A stretch of 64,000 nt of DNA, taken from Gavia stellata. Lineage: Eukaryota; Chordata; Aves; Gaviiformes; Gaviidae. Location of the stretch: contig NC_082596.1 in the NCBI RefSeq assembly GCF_030936135.1, positions 100,649,383 to 100,713,382 of the forward strand, given 5' to 3'. The first letter of the stretch is position 1; each line of letters starts with the position of its first letter. Below are positions 40,501-50,512 of the stretch, piece after piece. Below the pieces are notes generated by a model. That model ran no database searches. It worked only from the letters and a program-made list of their open reading frames with translations, and was not told the DNA's origin. Made by a program: the position numbers and the translations under genes.

Positions 40501-43500
40501 GAAACAGTCAAGAAGATTTTAATCTAGTTTTATACATCTCTTCAGGAATTATCTGGAAAAATAAAAGAAAGGTAATGAAAGTTCATTATGGCTCAGAAAA
40601 TGATGACGATGTTCTACAGGACACACTAAGAGACTATAAGTGGCCTTAACATTATTAACAGCTGTATACACTCACAATGGCCTTGACCTAAACCTGAAAA
40701 ATAAGATGCAGTAGAATTTGTTTGAAGGGTAGGTGTTTAAAAAAAAAAAAAAAAAAAATCAAGAAGTCCCCCTTTTCTTAATCAGACACGTTTCAATCAG
40801 TTTTACTGAACACTGAGTGCAGACAGAGGAGCTAGACCTAGGAAGGCAGTACTCTATTCCACTTCCAGTTGGCTCACGCAAAGAGCTGAAAGGGGAGAAA
40901 GGAGATGAAGAAGCAGAGCCTGTGAGTCCAGATAACAACACAGCATAGCATTCATTCCCTGTAATATTCATAATCACTTTTGATAATAAGAACAAGAAGC
41001 ACTCACGGGTTGTACTATGAGCTCAGCTCGCATCAGGCAATCCGAACAGTTTTGCAAAAGCTCCTGGATGGTGTTCTGGCGTCTGGACACTGTACAGGTC
41101 CCATTCTGGCTGTTGTGGGGGAGAAGAAGTAGTAAGTATAGAGTAATCACACATTTTGAAGAGACAAGAGAAACACAAATTCCTAAGACCTAAGGGAAGT
41201 TACATGGAATAATCAATCTCATTAAGCTTCACAGAGACACACACACTTTATCTGGCCCTCCTGCATAATTGCACTGTGAAGTTTTAATGCCAATTCCACG
41301 ATGGCAGAGCCACTTTGTAATTCTGTAACAGCAGGTGTGGACTGACTTCACCACAGGATCGAGCAGAAGGTGGAAACTGGCGTGCCATAAAGGAGAAAGG
41401 TTGTCTTCCAGCACAGGTATTTGTAGCTTTGATAGGCAAAACTTTGGCAGTATTACAGCGAGAATAAATTATTCATGATCTTTGTTAAACTCAATACATT
41501 AGAAGGTAGTCTTTGCATGACGTTACCGTACGTGTTATCACACCAGCCATCGAATGTCAGAGCATAAAAGGAAAGCAGGATTCTCTGCTACGCAAGTGCA
41601 TGAGCACACAAGTCCATACAAGCGTATGAAGGGTCCTTTTATCAGTGGAAATGGATGAAGCTAGTGCAGTGTCTTAAAAAGGCATGGCAAGTTGCACATG
41701 CTACTACAAAAACAGAGGTAGGGGATGGAGTTAGAGGACATGCTTTTTTACAAACAAATAAAGCAGGAGTTTGGGGGTTCCAAGTAAAACTTCAGAACTG
41801 AAAACACTAGTGGGGGAAAATGCCAACATAGATAACAGGGTCGTTACTGTTGTCTTACACATAATCTACTGCATCCCTACCACCAGAAAGTTGCTTTTGC
41901 AGCATTTGGGATTCAGCCACCAAAGCGAGCCACTGCTAGTTGAACATGGGTGAGGTGCTTCAAGCGAGGAACCATTCCTCACTGATGGAATCAGAGCTCC
42001 CAAGCAAGCCCAGGCAGCTCCCAAACCAAAGCACTTGCCAGTGAAACTAAAATAAACCACTACTAAGAGACAGTAACAAACTAAGATGCTTCCAAGCCTT
42101 GCCTAGTTTTCTAACTCCTGTGCTCACAGTAGGTAACCTTTTCCATTACAAATCACTGAAGGCCCAAATCTTCCATACAACACCAACATCAAAAAGACTG
42201 TCAATGCAAACCTGTCCAGCTCAGAGCCAGCAAGTCATCTGGATTCAATGGAAATCTTTCCACTGACTTCAACAGACAGACCATTCTTCACAAAAGGAAC
42301 TGTAACAATGTAAAAAACTTGGCAGAGCTATCCCTGGGAAAATCACTGCAGTGGTGAGAAACGTTCAACAGTATATTTTTCAAAGCTCTTCTGCAGTGTG
42401 TGCAGTCGGTGCTTCAGCAGCCTGCCATTCCCCTACCAGCTCTTCTTGAACAAGTGGAAGAAGTTTGAGCAACTTTTCACCAGCTTCCCTCAATACCAGG
42501 GAGCAGACCCTCAAAGGCACAGAGACGGGACTGGAGAATCACTGGGTGACCTAAAACAAGCTGTACACATGCAACTCCTGGCTTGAACTGTGACCCTTTG
42601 GCTGCACAAACACTGCGCCCAACTGTGCTATGCACCCCTGCATATCTTGGAAACAGCTTAGAGAAAACAACTGTGAAAAATAACATATGGGTCTGATTTT
42701 GTGCCAGGCTTCCTGTCAGCTTCCTTTTCTAAACCCTTCCTTCTCCTTAGGCATCGCTGTTGTGTTTGGATCTAGAAGTATCTGACTGCATCTAAAATTT
42801 ACATTTAATTACACCCCCAATTATTCTCATGAATGAAACATAATGAACGAGAGGAACCTTCCAAGCAGTTTTCTCTTTTTAGAACATCAGAAGAGTATTT
42901 TTTCTCCAATCATCTCCTGACAGCTATAAGTGCCGGATATCCATTAAAGCCAAAAGAACTATAGATGGGGACCAGACTTGTACTGTAATAAATCAGCTTA
43001 TCTCCACTGGCTTCAGTGTAACTTCACTGACCTCAAAGGCATTACTGCACACTAAGAGGAGGTCTAAACAATGGCTGTCATAGTAACACACTAAGAAATC
43101 GCAAAGAAAAGCTATTTTCAAATAAATCATACTACTAAAACAATTTATAAGATAGAAAAAGTAGAAATACAAGTATTTTGTGTTCATCCCAATGATGTTA
43201 GAATACCACATCCAGAATTATTGTCCAAATAATAAAAAAGTTGGAAAACTGAAGATGGTTTAATATAGATGCACAGAACTGTTTCAAAGGCAGGAGCAGA
43301 TGCCTTGAAGTGGGAGACATAAGCACACCCTATTTAGATCTTCAAATAAAGATCTACAAGTTACTTGTTTACAGTTTACAGGGACCTTCACAAGAAGAAA
43401 GCAGCAAGCCTTTGAGGCTCTCCAATCTAGTAGATAAAGACATAACCAAAATAATGTCAGAAGCTGGAACAATACAAACTGAAAGCAGGAAAGAGCACAA

Positions 43501-46500
43501 TACTTCATCAATGCTGCTTTTAACACCTTGGATGTCAGTTTTATTGTTAAACAGGTAACTGTTTTGCTAGTCAAAATACTGAGATCAATACTAGGATAAC
43601 AGGTGAAAAGGCAGTGGCCTGTTAAAGGTAGCTGATGACACTGGGAGAGCTCATGGCTTTCAAATCCATCAGCCGGTCAAACAGAGCTACACTGGGTTAC
43701 GGGGCATACCCAGAGACAGCAGATGCCAGCACAGGAGCTGATGTTTGATGGCATAGCTCCACCAAGTCAACAGGACTTCAAATGTGAAGAGGATTTAGCG
43801 GTACAAATACACTCAAGAATGGCATAAATTAATCTCTGAATGTAAAAAATAAAAATACTTAGCAAGACAATACCTCAGCATATATTGGTTGATACATCAG
43901 ATTGTGCTAGCACAATCTCACCCGGACACATCTTCAATACTTCCATGTGACAGGAGAGTATTTCATAAGCAGTTTCAAAGGACTTCAGTGTAATATTCCT
44001 TAATTGAAGCCAACAGGCCTTTAATGGGAATGAATAGATGAAAGCAGAAACCCCAATGCAGAGTAAGCAGACATCCAACTTTGAGGCAGAAGGAAACAGC
44101 CAGCCAAAGGAAAACAATATCCAACACAATGGGATAAGGAAAAAAAATACACTGGACTAAAGAAACTGAGGCAAACCCTAACCCCTGAACATGCTACATG
44201 GCATGATAACATGGAGGTAAGAACAACGCTGGGTTTTCAAAGTACAACCATGTCACCTAGATCCTATATAAAAATACATTTATGTCCCTCACAAAGATCT
44301 AGGACCCCAACAATCCTCCAGGACACAGATTAAGTGGATTACCATAGACAGTATTTTGTCAATGTCTCTCTTGCTTGATACGATTTTGTTTACATGAAAT
44401 TGAGTAAGTTTAAAGTAATGTTTGGTCATTGTTGTAACTACTGCTGTTATGATGACAATTTGATTTGATTTGAACTCTGGCAGCATCTAAAGCTGGAACC
44501 TGTGAATAGGATCCTGCTGCACCCAACACTGTAGGCACACCACACAGTGAAAGTATGGACAGGTTTTTCACTTGTTTTACTGCACCCCTGTAAATACAGC
44601 ATACATTTTCAACCATTCCAGCAGAAAGGGAAAGAACTGGAGCTTGGCCTTTTAGCAGGATTTGTAACACAAGAGTGCAGGGACTCCTACTAATAAAGAC
44701 ACGCATTTGCAAGAATTGAGTATTTGCTGTACTGCTTTGGTTTTGTAAACCCTGCAGAACAGCGCTGAGTGAAACAGCCTGGTCTGCTTCAGACCTTAAC
44801 TGCCTATTTGTCCCTACAGCTAAAAATTTTAGACCGTGACACTTATTTTGAAGGCAACTCATGAATTTCAAAAAAGATACTATTAAACTGAGTTCTTTAT
44901 AAAATGATGTAGTTTTAATAGTCATTAACTATTCAAGGAACAAAGGAAAACAAAAGGGAGTAGTGTCTTTGTTTTAAAATTATGAGAATACTTGAAAACA
45001 CAGAAGAATCACTTTCATTTGGGATCTTAAAATGTAGCCCTGTATCTCTCTACGACCAGAAGAGCCCTAGGAAAGGCATACCATCACCACGTTGTCGTCA
45101 TTCTGTAGAGGAGCCACCCTGCTTGCTGCATGTCAAGGCAGAATACGTTGCTCCCTTGCTATACTGCGCGCTCTTGTTCTCCCAGAGAAATGACGGGACA
45201 GCCCAACCCCTGCTGCCACTGGGCTTTGGGCAGGATGGTGGCTCATACAGCATCCCCCTGCTGCAATATACCCCACCTGAGCTAAGCTCAGCCGTTACCT
45301 TACCGGTGAATCCTCGATTTCTGATCTAGGATCACACTTAACTGTTAAGCGGTACCAGTGATGCTCACAAGACCCCCAGCTGTACAGAAACAGGAAATAA
45401 CTATTCCTGCTTTTCGTAAATGGGACTGAGAAACTCTCTCAGAGCCTTGCAACGAGTTAGGAGAGTTGACACAGACACGGTAAACCCAGCTGTGCCCACA
45501 TCCCTGGCACACAGCAGGGCTGACTACTGCTGCCACTGACTTATTCAAGCAGTCAAAAGATTTCCTAAGTGATATTTTTGGAATAAATTATATATCTTCT
45601 GTAAACACTCGGCTTGCACCCTTACAGGCCCGACCGAGTCATCATTACTGCAGAACCCGAAGGGAGGGGAAGAAAGCCAGCTACCTTCTGCTTTCTCATT
45701 TGCCTCCTGCTGCTGAAGACCTGCACACCCCCAGCATAAATGCCTGCAACGTGGAGACTGCGCCGGTTTCTACCTTTGTTAGTACACATCAAGAGGCTGC
45801 TGTGTTATCCGGGGGGGTGCTTAGCGTCTAGAGAAGCAGAGCAAAGGAGACACGCAGAAGCAGATCCAGCAGCTCTGTGGAGCCTTCCAGCAGCTTCACG
45901 GCTCCTTAAAGCTTCGGAAGCACAAAGGGGACACTCTTGGCCCAAAGATACGATTTAAACCAAATTAGAATAATCCTTGTTGAATTTTCCGATTGCTCTA
46001 CAAAACATTTAACCTTTTAAAAATTCAAAGCATTTTTTTTTTCATTCAAAAAGTAAAGGAAGCTTTACAATAGGTCTTTTTGCAGATCCAAAGTATTGAG
46101 CGACTCTCATAACTCAACAAGAGCAAAACAGCAGCACTTCTTCACCCCCGCCCCCCCCCATCCACACAAACTTGTTTGAACAAGCAATAGATTCATCAAG
46201 GGATTACCTGGTATGCCCAGGGTAGGCAAGTCACAAGAAAAACCTGACCTGGAATCTCCATTCCCAGCGCACAGCCTGGACGCACCACGGGACTAAACCA
46301 CCGCCCATCAGCCACTGCCCGCCAGTCGGGTGTGTCTGCCCCTGAAAACGCACCACCATATGCTGGCAAAAGGTGGCGAATCACAATGTCCATAAGAATA
46401 TAACCAGAAGTTAAAATACTATAAACTAGCCTTTTTTTTTTCCCCCCTCAAAGGAAGTGAATGCAAGTGTCGGAAATTATCAAGACTTTCATAACTGGGT

Positions 46501-49500
46501 TCTCCCCATACATCCCTGCTCTTACCAGGATCAGTTCTGGCACACCATGGCCTTGCCAAACTAGCCCCATCTGCCGAGTATGCACATACACTAAGGCACA
46601 ATGACAGGAAACACCAAAAGATGTCTGCATCTTGCATGATCGGGCTCGAAATACCATTAGAAACGTGCAAAAATTAAAGAGTCGCTGGTGAAACCTTAAG
46701 ACCCCCGAGGCCAAGTGCCTTCAGAGCAAGCAGGGTTTCACAAGGGATCCTGCCACACCTATTCGCAGAAAATCCTTGCACTTTCTCCCACCGGTATTAA
46801 TCACCAGGAGCAACAGCACCATTTCCAAAGGCCACACCTGCCCGGTGCTGTAGGCTGCAGATACGCTGCCTCTCCCACCTCGGGCTCTGGGAGAGGGAGG
46901 TGCCAAATGCAGGGTCCAGCCCAGACCATGGAAATACACATCTGCCAGAGAGATCAGCCACTCGAAACACCAGCAAATCCCTCACCTGACAGAGGCTTTC
47001 ACACCTGCAAAGGTATCTAGCTTGAAATCTCACGCACATACCTATGAAAAGGTGAGTTGGGATAGGTACAACCTGGTTTTCTTCTCATGGCGTGGCAGCG
47101 TCACCAGCTGTTGCTGAAACCCATTTCTTCGCCAGCTCAAGCACAGCGCAGGCTCTGCGGCATGGCAGGTATTCGGCCGCAATTCAGACACATTCCTCCT
47201 CCCTCCCCGTCTGCCCATGTGTTTGCTTGTCAGCAGGGCAGTGTTCCCCACCACCACCTCCCAGTGCAACGCTGTGGCAGAGGAGCTCAAAGGGGATGTT
47301 ACCACGCCATCCCTACCACCACTCAGCTTAGCCAGGACCCTGCAGATCCCTGCAAGACTGACAGGAAGGGCAAAAACATGGCTTTGACTCTGTTTTCCCC
47401 AAGTTTACTTTGTCTGTCAGTCCCTGAAAGTAATGTCAGGACAGGGGATGTGAATTTCTAACTCCTCTTCTAACTTAAAGCACAGAAGTTACATTCACTC
47501 TTAAGCAGAATTCTGTAAATTATTTTCATATCACATGGTGACCATGAATCCTAGGCTATTTTTTTCCCTAATCTCAGCAATGACAAATAAAACTGCACAA
47601 CTTGCCACTTCTTTTCCTTCTCTCACAGTGTATCAGATTTTATCTCTCCATAGCAAAGACATTGATAAATATTTGACTGATGAATTGGCAGTTTAGGAGC
47701 GTGTGACTCACTGTCAAGCTGAGTATCTGTACTCCGGGCCAAGCTCATCCTGGATTCCCAAGCCAGAAGAAACCGGGAACGTTGTAAAAGCACCTTGCTG
47801 AGCCCTAAGGGTAGGGAGCGCCTTGTATTGCTCTGTGAGTAATGTAATACTCAGCACAAACTTGTTTGGCAGAATACGCCCCAAAACTTACAAGACTAGA
47901 CCCTAAGTTGAATCCTACTGCATTTCAAATGAAGGTACAGTAATCTTCCCCACTGGAAAAAGAAGCCTCAGTTTTGTAAGTTCAGTAACTGCCACTAAAC
48001 TTTGGCATGGAAGGTATCAGGCTGAATGCAGTTATTAAAACCAGTTCCATAGATGATGGCCTTGATCCTGCAAGCACAACATGCTCAGGATTTAGTGGTT
48101 TTTCTGCACGCAGTGCATGTGCAAAAATCAGGCATGATTGCTTTTCTTCATTAACTGGCAACAAAACCCTCATTTTGTATTGTGGGGGACATTTTAATTC
48201 AAATCAGCACTAATTAAAAATAAACCTATGCAACTCAGTAAGGTGCAAACACATACATTGTTTTGCAAATAATTACTTAAGTATTTTGTATGGTCAGGTG
48301 TTTTCATATACAAAAAAATTATATGTAAAATATATATACATGTATGTATTTTGATCTCATTAACAGGGGTCTTTAGTTCCATGCAGAAGCCTCTCAATAA
48401 AGTGAGCAGGAAGTTTCATTGCAACCTGCTTGGCAAATACGCCTTTCAAAAAAGGAGATACGAATATTGTGTTATAGAGAGTAAATGAAAGCATGTTGAT
48501 ACAAGGTTGTTAACCTCTTGATTCTTTCCATTCTTGCTACACCACCACTGAATACTAAAGAAAGAAGAGCCTAACAAACTATGGACTGGTTTAAAATATG
48601 TAACAGAAACCAAAGAATGCTAAATTAAAGGAAGGTATTTCTCCTCCAGTGAAAGTCAGGAATAATAGGGAAGTCACTCTAGTGAATCCAACATAGTTGC
48701 ACCAGAGTAAGCCCAGGAAAAAAGAGAACAGCCTGGAAGTAGCATGTTCTGCCGTTAATTTTTCACGTCTGTCTCTCGTAAACAGTAAAGGTATTCGCAG
48801 TGGAGCACCATGAGCAAAACAGATCCTCACAAATGCAATACAACAACGGCATTCTGGAGTCCTAGTATGTGCACTCTCCCATGCTAAAGTATTGAATTGT
48901 TCTAATTATATAGCAATAAATAGGTATTCTCATACTACTGTAATAGTAAGTAGACATGTTATAGCTGCAATTCATCATTAACTAACTTACCTGTGCACGC
49001 ACGAAACCGAAAGTCAAATGAAGAACTAAAACTATGAACCAAGCAAAGTAATAAACAAAACATAGGTAGCATGCAAGTTTTGTCTTTCATTCAGTGGTCC
49101 TCTAGCAACAGGTCTGACGTACCTAAACAGAGGTCTCTGTGCTCTCTAGGGTAACCCTAATTTTCTACAGCCATTTATAGATCTGCTTGATTTAATAAAG
49201 CCTGCCTGTTCTCATATGCTGTTTATTTACTATATATTTTTAATTCTCATACTTCTGCAATCTAATAATGATGTACTAGCCATAAAATTAGGGGATAAAT
49301 TCTAACACATATTACACGACAGCACTTCTGAATCAATTCCTAAGTCAGTGGCATCAACAATTAGACCAACAGGTTTAATGGAGCCATTCCGCATGTAAAA
49401 AAAAGAGTAATCACCAGCAGTGTTTTGTATAGGCGCCTTATCATACGCCAGTGCCGTTTCCTTCAGTGGCTGTAACTGCTGCCCGCTTTTCAGTTCCGTG

Positions 49501-50512
49501 AACTCCCAGCCAAGGGGATTAATGGAGAAGTCTTCATGACCACTGCACTTATTTTGCCAGAATCGATCTGCACGGACTGCTGGTGCAGCTGCATCCATGA
49601 AAGCAGGTGCTCTCCAAACCAGGACCCACAGCCAGTACCCTGCCCACAAGATCTTCACTGTGCTCGCGCCAACACGGCAAGCGGAAAGTTAAGAAGGTAG
49701 AGGAGAGGAACCAGACGGTGTCTTTGCTCCCCAGCCACCGAGGATCGCTGCATGAAAGATCACGGCCTTAAGCTCCTGGGTCTTGCACAAGCTAGAAACA
49801 AACTAAAAAATGAGTAAAAGAACGATTCCCACGAGTCAAAGTTGTTTTATAGCCCTAGTTATGCAACTGCCGGTGAGGACAGCGGGAGCTGAGCCTGGGT
49901 GTACGAGGTATAAAGCAATTTACCCCAGTACAGCTTGTTTTGCATCACTGAGCAAAGCAGGGTTTTATCAGCAGAGAACTGTTGGGTCAGTATAGCCAGC
50001 ACAGACGTGTTTACACCCCGGAGTGCAAAGGGGAGACGCCGAGGTTACCATTCTGCCTTTTACCCCGTTACTCTCTTCACAGAGAGTCCCCACCAAAAGT
50101 TTTTTTTTTAAAATGTAAAAACTTAAAAGTTCTTTGCTTGCATTTAAAAGCCTTTTAGAAGTTAGTCTCCTCAGGGAGGGAAAAAAAAGGCTTGCGAGCT
50201 TGCACACCTCGGAAATTAAACGGCGAGCAGGCTCACGGCAGCTCTGCTAAGGCGGGAGGGAGGGAGCGGGGCCGAGGGCCGGCGGGGCCCGCTCCCCCCT
50301 AGCCCGGCCCGCACCTACCCGTATCCGTCGGAGGCGTAGTCCCCCCCGTAGGTCTTCTGGTAGTAGTAGGTCTTGTGGGTGTGGGTGTGGGTGCCGCCGC
50401 CGCCCCCCGCCACATGGGAGCTCATCTCGTAGCGCAGGTCGGTGCCCGAGTCAGCCCGCGCCATCCGGCCCAAGGTGTTGATCCGCGGGTGCGAGCCGCC
50501 GTTGATGCTCAT
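10342..50512 (-). CDS. DSP: desmoplakin, complete 24-exon gene
   Basis: Desmoplakin is the cytolinker of the desmosomal plaque. Its head binds plakoglobin and plakophilin and its tail binds intermediate filaments. I recognise it by near-continuous similarity to human desmoplakin from the start [17 protein letters not shown] to the end SSGSIGR. All 24 exons have GT-AG boundaries and compatible phases, summing to 8589 bp including the stop, or 2862 residues. Layout by residue: Gly/Ser/His-rich N-terminus 1-65; plakin domain with spectrin-type helices and an SH3 fold at about 453-513; coiled-coil rod from about 1035 to 1940; plakin-repeat domains A, B and C from about 1990 to 2815; Gly-Ser-Arg tail. 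No frameshift or premature stop is present. Coordinates span the coding part only; exons are listed separately. Confidence 0.98.
15099..17390 (-). CDS. DSP: DSP exon 23, coiled-coil rod
   Basis: 2292 bp, residues 1035-1798. Encodes an uninterrupted heptad-pattern coiled coil that dimerises the protein, starting [18 protein letters not shown] and ending [15 protein letters not shown]. Repeated internal blocks of the form ELAKVRN...EIN.TKTTI occur around residues 1200 and 1356, and each carries an AAG|GTAAG donor used for shorter isoforms. Acceptor is TTTTGCAG|ATGAAAAAC. An in-frame ATG upstream of the acceptor lies in intron and is not a start. Confidence 0.98.
16424..16425 (-). other. DSP: alternative 5' splice site in exon 23 (DPIa isoform)
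   Basis: A second GCTAAG|GTAAGG donor lies 468 bp (156 codons) downstream of the DPII donor, after residue 1356. The human DPIa isoform lacks 443 residues, from 1351 on, and the spacing between the two human junctions is also 156 residues. Splicing to exon 24 would give 2420 residues. Confidence 0.75.
16892..16893 (-). other. DSP: alternative 5' splice site in exon 23 (DPII isoform)
   Basis: Minus-strand sequence reads GCTAAG|GTAAGAAACC, a near-perfect donor, at the Lys-Val junction after residue 1200. In human desmoplakin the DPII isoform skips from the equivalent Lys1194 to exon 24. Use here would remove residues 1201-1798 and leave 2264 residues, with a much shortened rod. Conservation of the site is seen; its use in this species is inferred. 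Confidence 0.8.
18218..18316 (-). CDS. DSP: DSP exon 22
   Basis: 99 bp, residues 1002-1034, [20 protein letters not shown] then [13 protein letters not shown]. The last exon before the rod. Donor is TTGAAG|GTAATC. Confidence 0.97.
18949..19056 (-). CDS. DSP: DSP exon 21
   Basis: 108 bp, residues 966-1001, [20 protein letters not shown] then [16 protein letters not shown], matching the C-terminal end of the human plakin domain. Confidence 0.97.
19968..20051 (-). CDS. DSP: DSP exon 20
   Basis: 84 bp, residues 938-965, [20 protein letters not shown] through CSAAIK. Acceptor GACAG|AAC and donor AAG|GTACTT. Confidence 0.96.
20654..20816 (-). CDS. DSP: DSP exon 19
   Basis: 163 bp, residues 883-937, beginning (R)[20 protein letters not shown] and ending MRYLHDQK. 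Conserved CKW and [13 protein letters not shown] motifs of the last plakin-domain repeats are visible. Confidence 0.97.
21673..21866 (-). CDS. DSP: DSP exon 18
   Basis: 194 bp, residues 819-883, [20 protein letters not shown] through [17 protein letters not shown]. Ends in phase 2 in a split Arg codon. Confidence 0.97.
23263..23401 (-). CDS. DSP: DSP exon 17
   Basis: 139 bp, residues 772-818, [20 protein letters not shown] through [14 protein letters not shown]. Donor is CTGAAG|GTGAGA. Confidence 0.97.
23719..23885 (-). CDS. DSP: DSP exon 16
   Basis: 167 bp, residues 717-772, [20 protein letters not shown] through [16 protein letters not shown]. Ends in phase 2, giving a Ser codon with the first base of exon 17. 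Confidence 0.96.
24685..24902 (-). CDS. DSP: DSP exon 15
   Basis: 218 bp, residues 644-716. The first part, [13 protein letters not shown], is divergent from human; the later part, [20 protein letters not shown], is conserved. It forms a less conserved linker between spectrin repeats. Confidence 0.95.
25409..25613 (-). CDS. DSP: DSP exon 14
   Basis: 205 bp, residues 576-644, starting [20 protein letters not shown] and containing [20 protein letters not shown]. Ends in phase 1 after RQPQI. Confidence 0.97.
26135..26261 (-). CDS. DSP: DSP exon 13
   Basis: 127 bp, residues 533-575, [20 protein letters not shown] then [19 protein letters not shown]. Conserved spectrin-repeat helix following the SH3 insert. 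Donor is GCTAAG|GTAAGA. Confidence 0.97.
26650..26804 (-). CDS. DSP: DSP exon 12 (rest of SH3 fold)
   Basis: 155 bp, residues 482-533. Encodes [20 protein letters not shown] and [20 protein letters not shown], completing the SH3 fold. Cys replaces the usual ligand-binding aromatic of ALYDY, as in other desmoplakins. Ends in phase 2. Confidence 0.97.
28362..28514 (-). CDS. DSP: DSP exon 11 (start of SH3 fold)
   Basis: 153 bp, residues 431-481. Contains [20 protein letters not shown] and ends ALCDYKQDL, the ALYDY-like first strand of the SH3 domain that all plakins carry inside a spectrin repeat. Donor is CTG|GTACTG. Confidence 0.96.
29322..29447 (-). CDS. DSP: DSP exon 10
   Basis: 126 bp, residues 389-430, [19 protein letters not shown] through LLEQIKELE. 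Plakin-domain helices preceding the SH3 insertion. Confidence 0.97.
29691..29786 (-). CDS. DSP: DSP exon 9
   Basis: 96 bp, residues 357-388, beginning [20 protein letters not shown]. The Trp-containing helix is typical of a spectrin repeat core. Donor is TTTCAG|GTGAGT. Confidence 0.97.
30159..30174 (+). repeat. poly(T) run
   Basis: Sixteen consecutive T in DSP intron 8. Confidence 0.85.
31016..31120 (-). CDS. DSP: DSP exon 8
   Basis: 105 bp, residues 322-356, [20 protein letters not shown] then the conserved [10 protein letters not shown]. Helical plakin-domain segment, in phase at both ends. Confidence 0.97.
32065..32226 (-). CDS. DSP: DSP exon 7
   Basis: 162 bp, residues 268-321. Contains [20 protein letters not shown], one of the most conserved stretches of the plakin domain. 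Donor is TTCTCT|GTAAGA. Confidence 0.97.
33213..33263 (-). CDS. DSP: DSP exon 6
   Basis: 51 bp microexon-sized block encoding [17 protein letters not shown] (residues 251-267). Flanked by TTTCAG| and |GTGAGC. It continues the helix from exon 5 and its position between exons 5 and 7 matches the human gene. Confidence 0.95.
33264..35347 (-). other. DSP: DSP intron 5
   Basis: 2.1 kb, of which about 890 bp is a plus-strand CR1 3' end (33940-34830), antisense to DSP. The remainder is unremarkable. Confidence 0.7.
33940..34830 (+). mobile_element. CR1 non-LTR retrotransposon, 5'-truncated 3' end
   Basis: Encodes the C-terminal part of the CR1 reverse transcriptase ([20 protein letters not shown], then [20 protein letters not shown] and [14 protein letters not shown]) and ends in the typical tail ...GGTCTTTTCCAACCTTAGTG with two ATTCTGTG-like units near 34809-34828. 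One base is missing near 34470 relative to the copy at 39868, which breaks the frame. The 5' end is degraded, starting near an altered FADD block. It lies in DSP intron 5, antisense to the gene. Confidence 0.93.
35348..35476 (-). CDS. DSP: DSP exon 5
   Basis: 129 bp, residues 208-250, starting [19 protein letters not shown] and including the conserved [11 protein letters not shown]. It is part of the first plakin-domain spectrin repeat. In phase at both ends. Confidence 0.96.
35477..38107 (-). other. DSP: DSP intron 4
   Basis: 2.6 kb without recognised genes or transposons. Contains a short GGAA microsatellite at 37787-37810. Nothing else supportable. Confidence 0.6.
37787..37810 (+). repeat. 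(GGAA)n microsatellite
   Basis: About six tandem GGAA units in DSP intron 4. Confidence 0.9.
38108..38282 (-). CDS. DSP: DSP exon 4
   Basis: 175 bp, residues 149-207. Contains [20 protein letters not shown], a basic, serine-bearing linker, then [20 protein letters not shown], which begins the spectrin-like helices of the plakin domain. The donor is CAGAAG|GTAAAT. Confidence 0.96.
38621..38769 (-). CDS. DSP: DSP exon 3
   Basis: 149 bp, residues 100-149, starting [12 protein letters not shown] and including [20 protein letters not shown], a helical stretch of the N-terminal head. Ends in phase 2 inside the Arg codon of YQKR, where the human gene is also split. Confidence 0.96.
39868..40407 (+). 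mobile_element. CR1 non-LTR retrotransposon, short 3' end
   Basis: Nearly identical to the 3' 530 bp of the intron 5 copy, with the same tail and ATTCTGTGATTTCTGTG end. A 147-codon frame (39877-40320) is still open across the reverse transcriptase C-terminus and, unlike the other copy, reads through [19 protein letters not shown]. The 5' truncation is abrupt at GCGCTGGTGAGG. It lies in DSP intron 2, antisense to DSP. Confidence 0.93.
40739..40758 (+). repeat. poly(A) run
   Basis: Twenty consecutive A in DSP intron 2. No retrotransposon body was recognised immediately 5' of it. Confidence 0.85.
41007..41109 (-). CDS. DSP: DSP exon 2
   Basis: 103 bp. Completes the split Gly codon from exon 1 and encodes residues 65-99, including [19 protein letters not shown], which is nearly invariant across desmoplakins. 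Acceptor is ACAG|CCAGAATGG and donor is CAACCC|GTGAGT, ending in phase 0. Confidence 0.96.
41110..50318 (-). other. DSP: DSP intron 1 (9.2 kb)
   Basis: The longest intron. No recognised gene or full transposon is inside. It holds an AT/GT-rich simple stretch at about 48312-48352, a C/T-rich run near 46431-46447, and orphan reading frames on the DSP-sense strand at 49302-49658 (118 codons) and 44410-44925 (171 codons), neither recognised. First introns of this size often hold enhancers, but I see no specific site I can support. Confidence 0.7.
49302..49658 (-). other. unrecognised reading frame inside DSP intron 1
   Basis: 118 sense codons with a GTG, not ATG, at the start; the first ATG is 20 codons in. 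The product has ordinary protein-like composition (for example [30 protein letters not shown]) with no domain I recognise. It is on the DSP strand, so it could be an alternative exon, a retrocopy fragment or chance. Confidence 0.15.
50319..50512 (-). CDS. DSP: DSP exon 1 (coding part), start codon
   Basis: Encodes residues 1-65. The ATG at 50512-50510 opens [20 protein letters not shown], which matches the conserved vertebrate N-terminus, so this start is well supported. The exon ends in phase 2 at CGG|GTAGGT. A Gly run and a Thr-His repeat (THTHTH, from a GTGGGT-type hexamer repeat on the plus strand near 50375-50393) followed by KTYYY replace the human sequence here. In mammals this region helps bind armadillo proteins. 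Confidence 0.96.

Larger units (their letters stand above)
38770..41006 (-). other. DSP: DSP intron 2
   Basis: 2.2 kb, containing a plus-strand CR1 3' end (39868-40407) and a 20-base A run at 40739-40758. An A-rich tract sits just beside exon 3 (38771-38795), which on the minus strand forms an unusually long T-rich polypyrimidine tract for the exon 3 acceptor. Confidence 0.7.

Noticed and set aside
44410..44925. 171-codon minus-strand frame with ATG in DSP intron 1
   Set aside because: No recognised domain, no splice context and no Gly/Pro or heptad pattern. One frame of this length is expected by chance in 64 kb searched in six frames.
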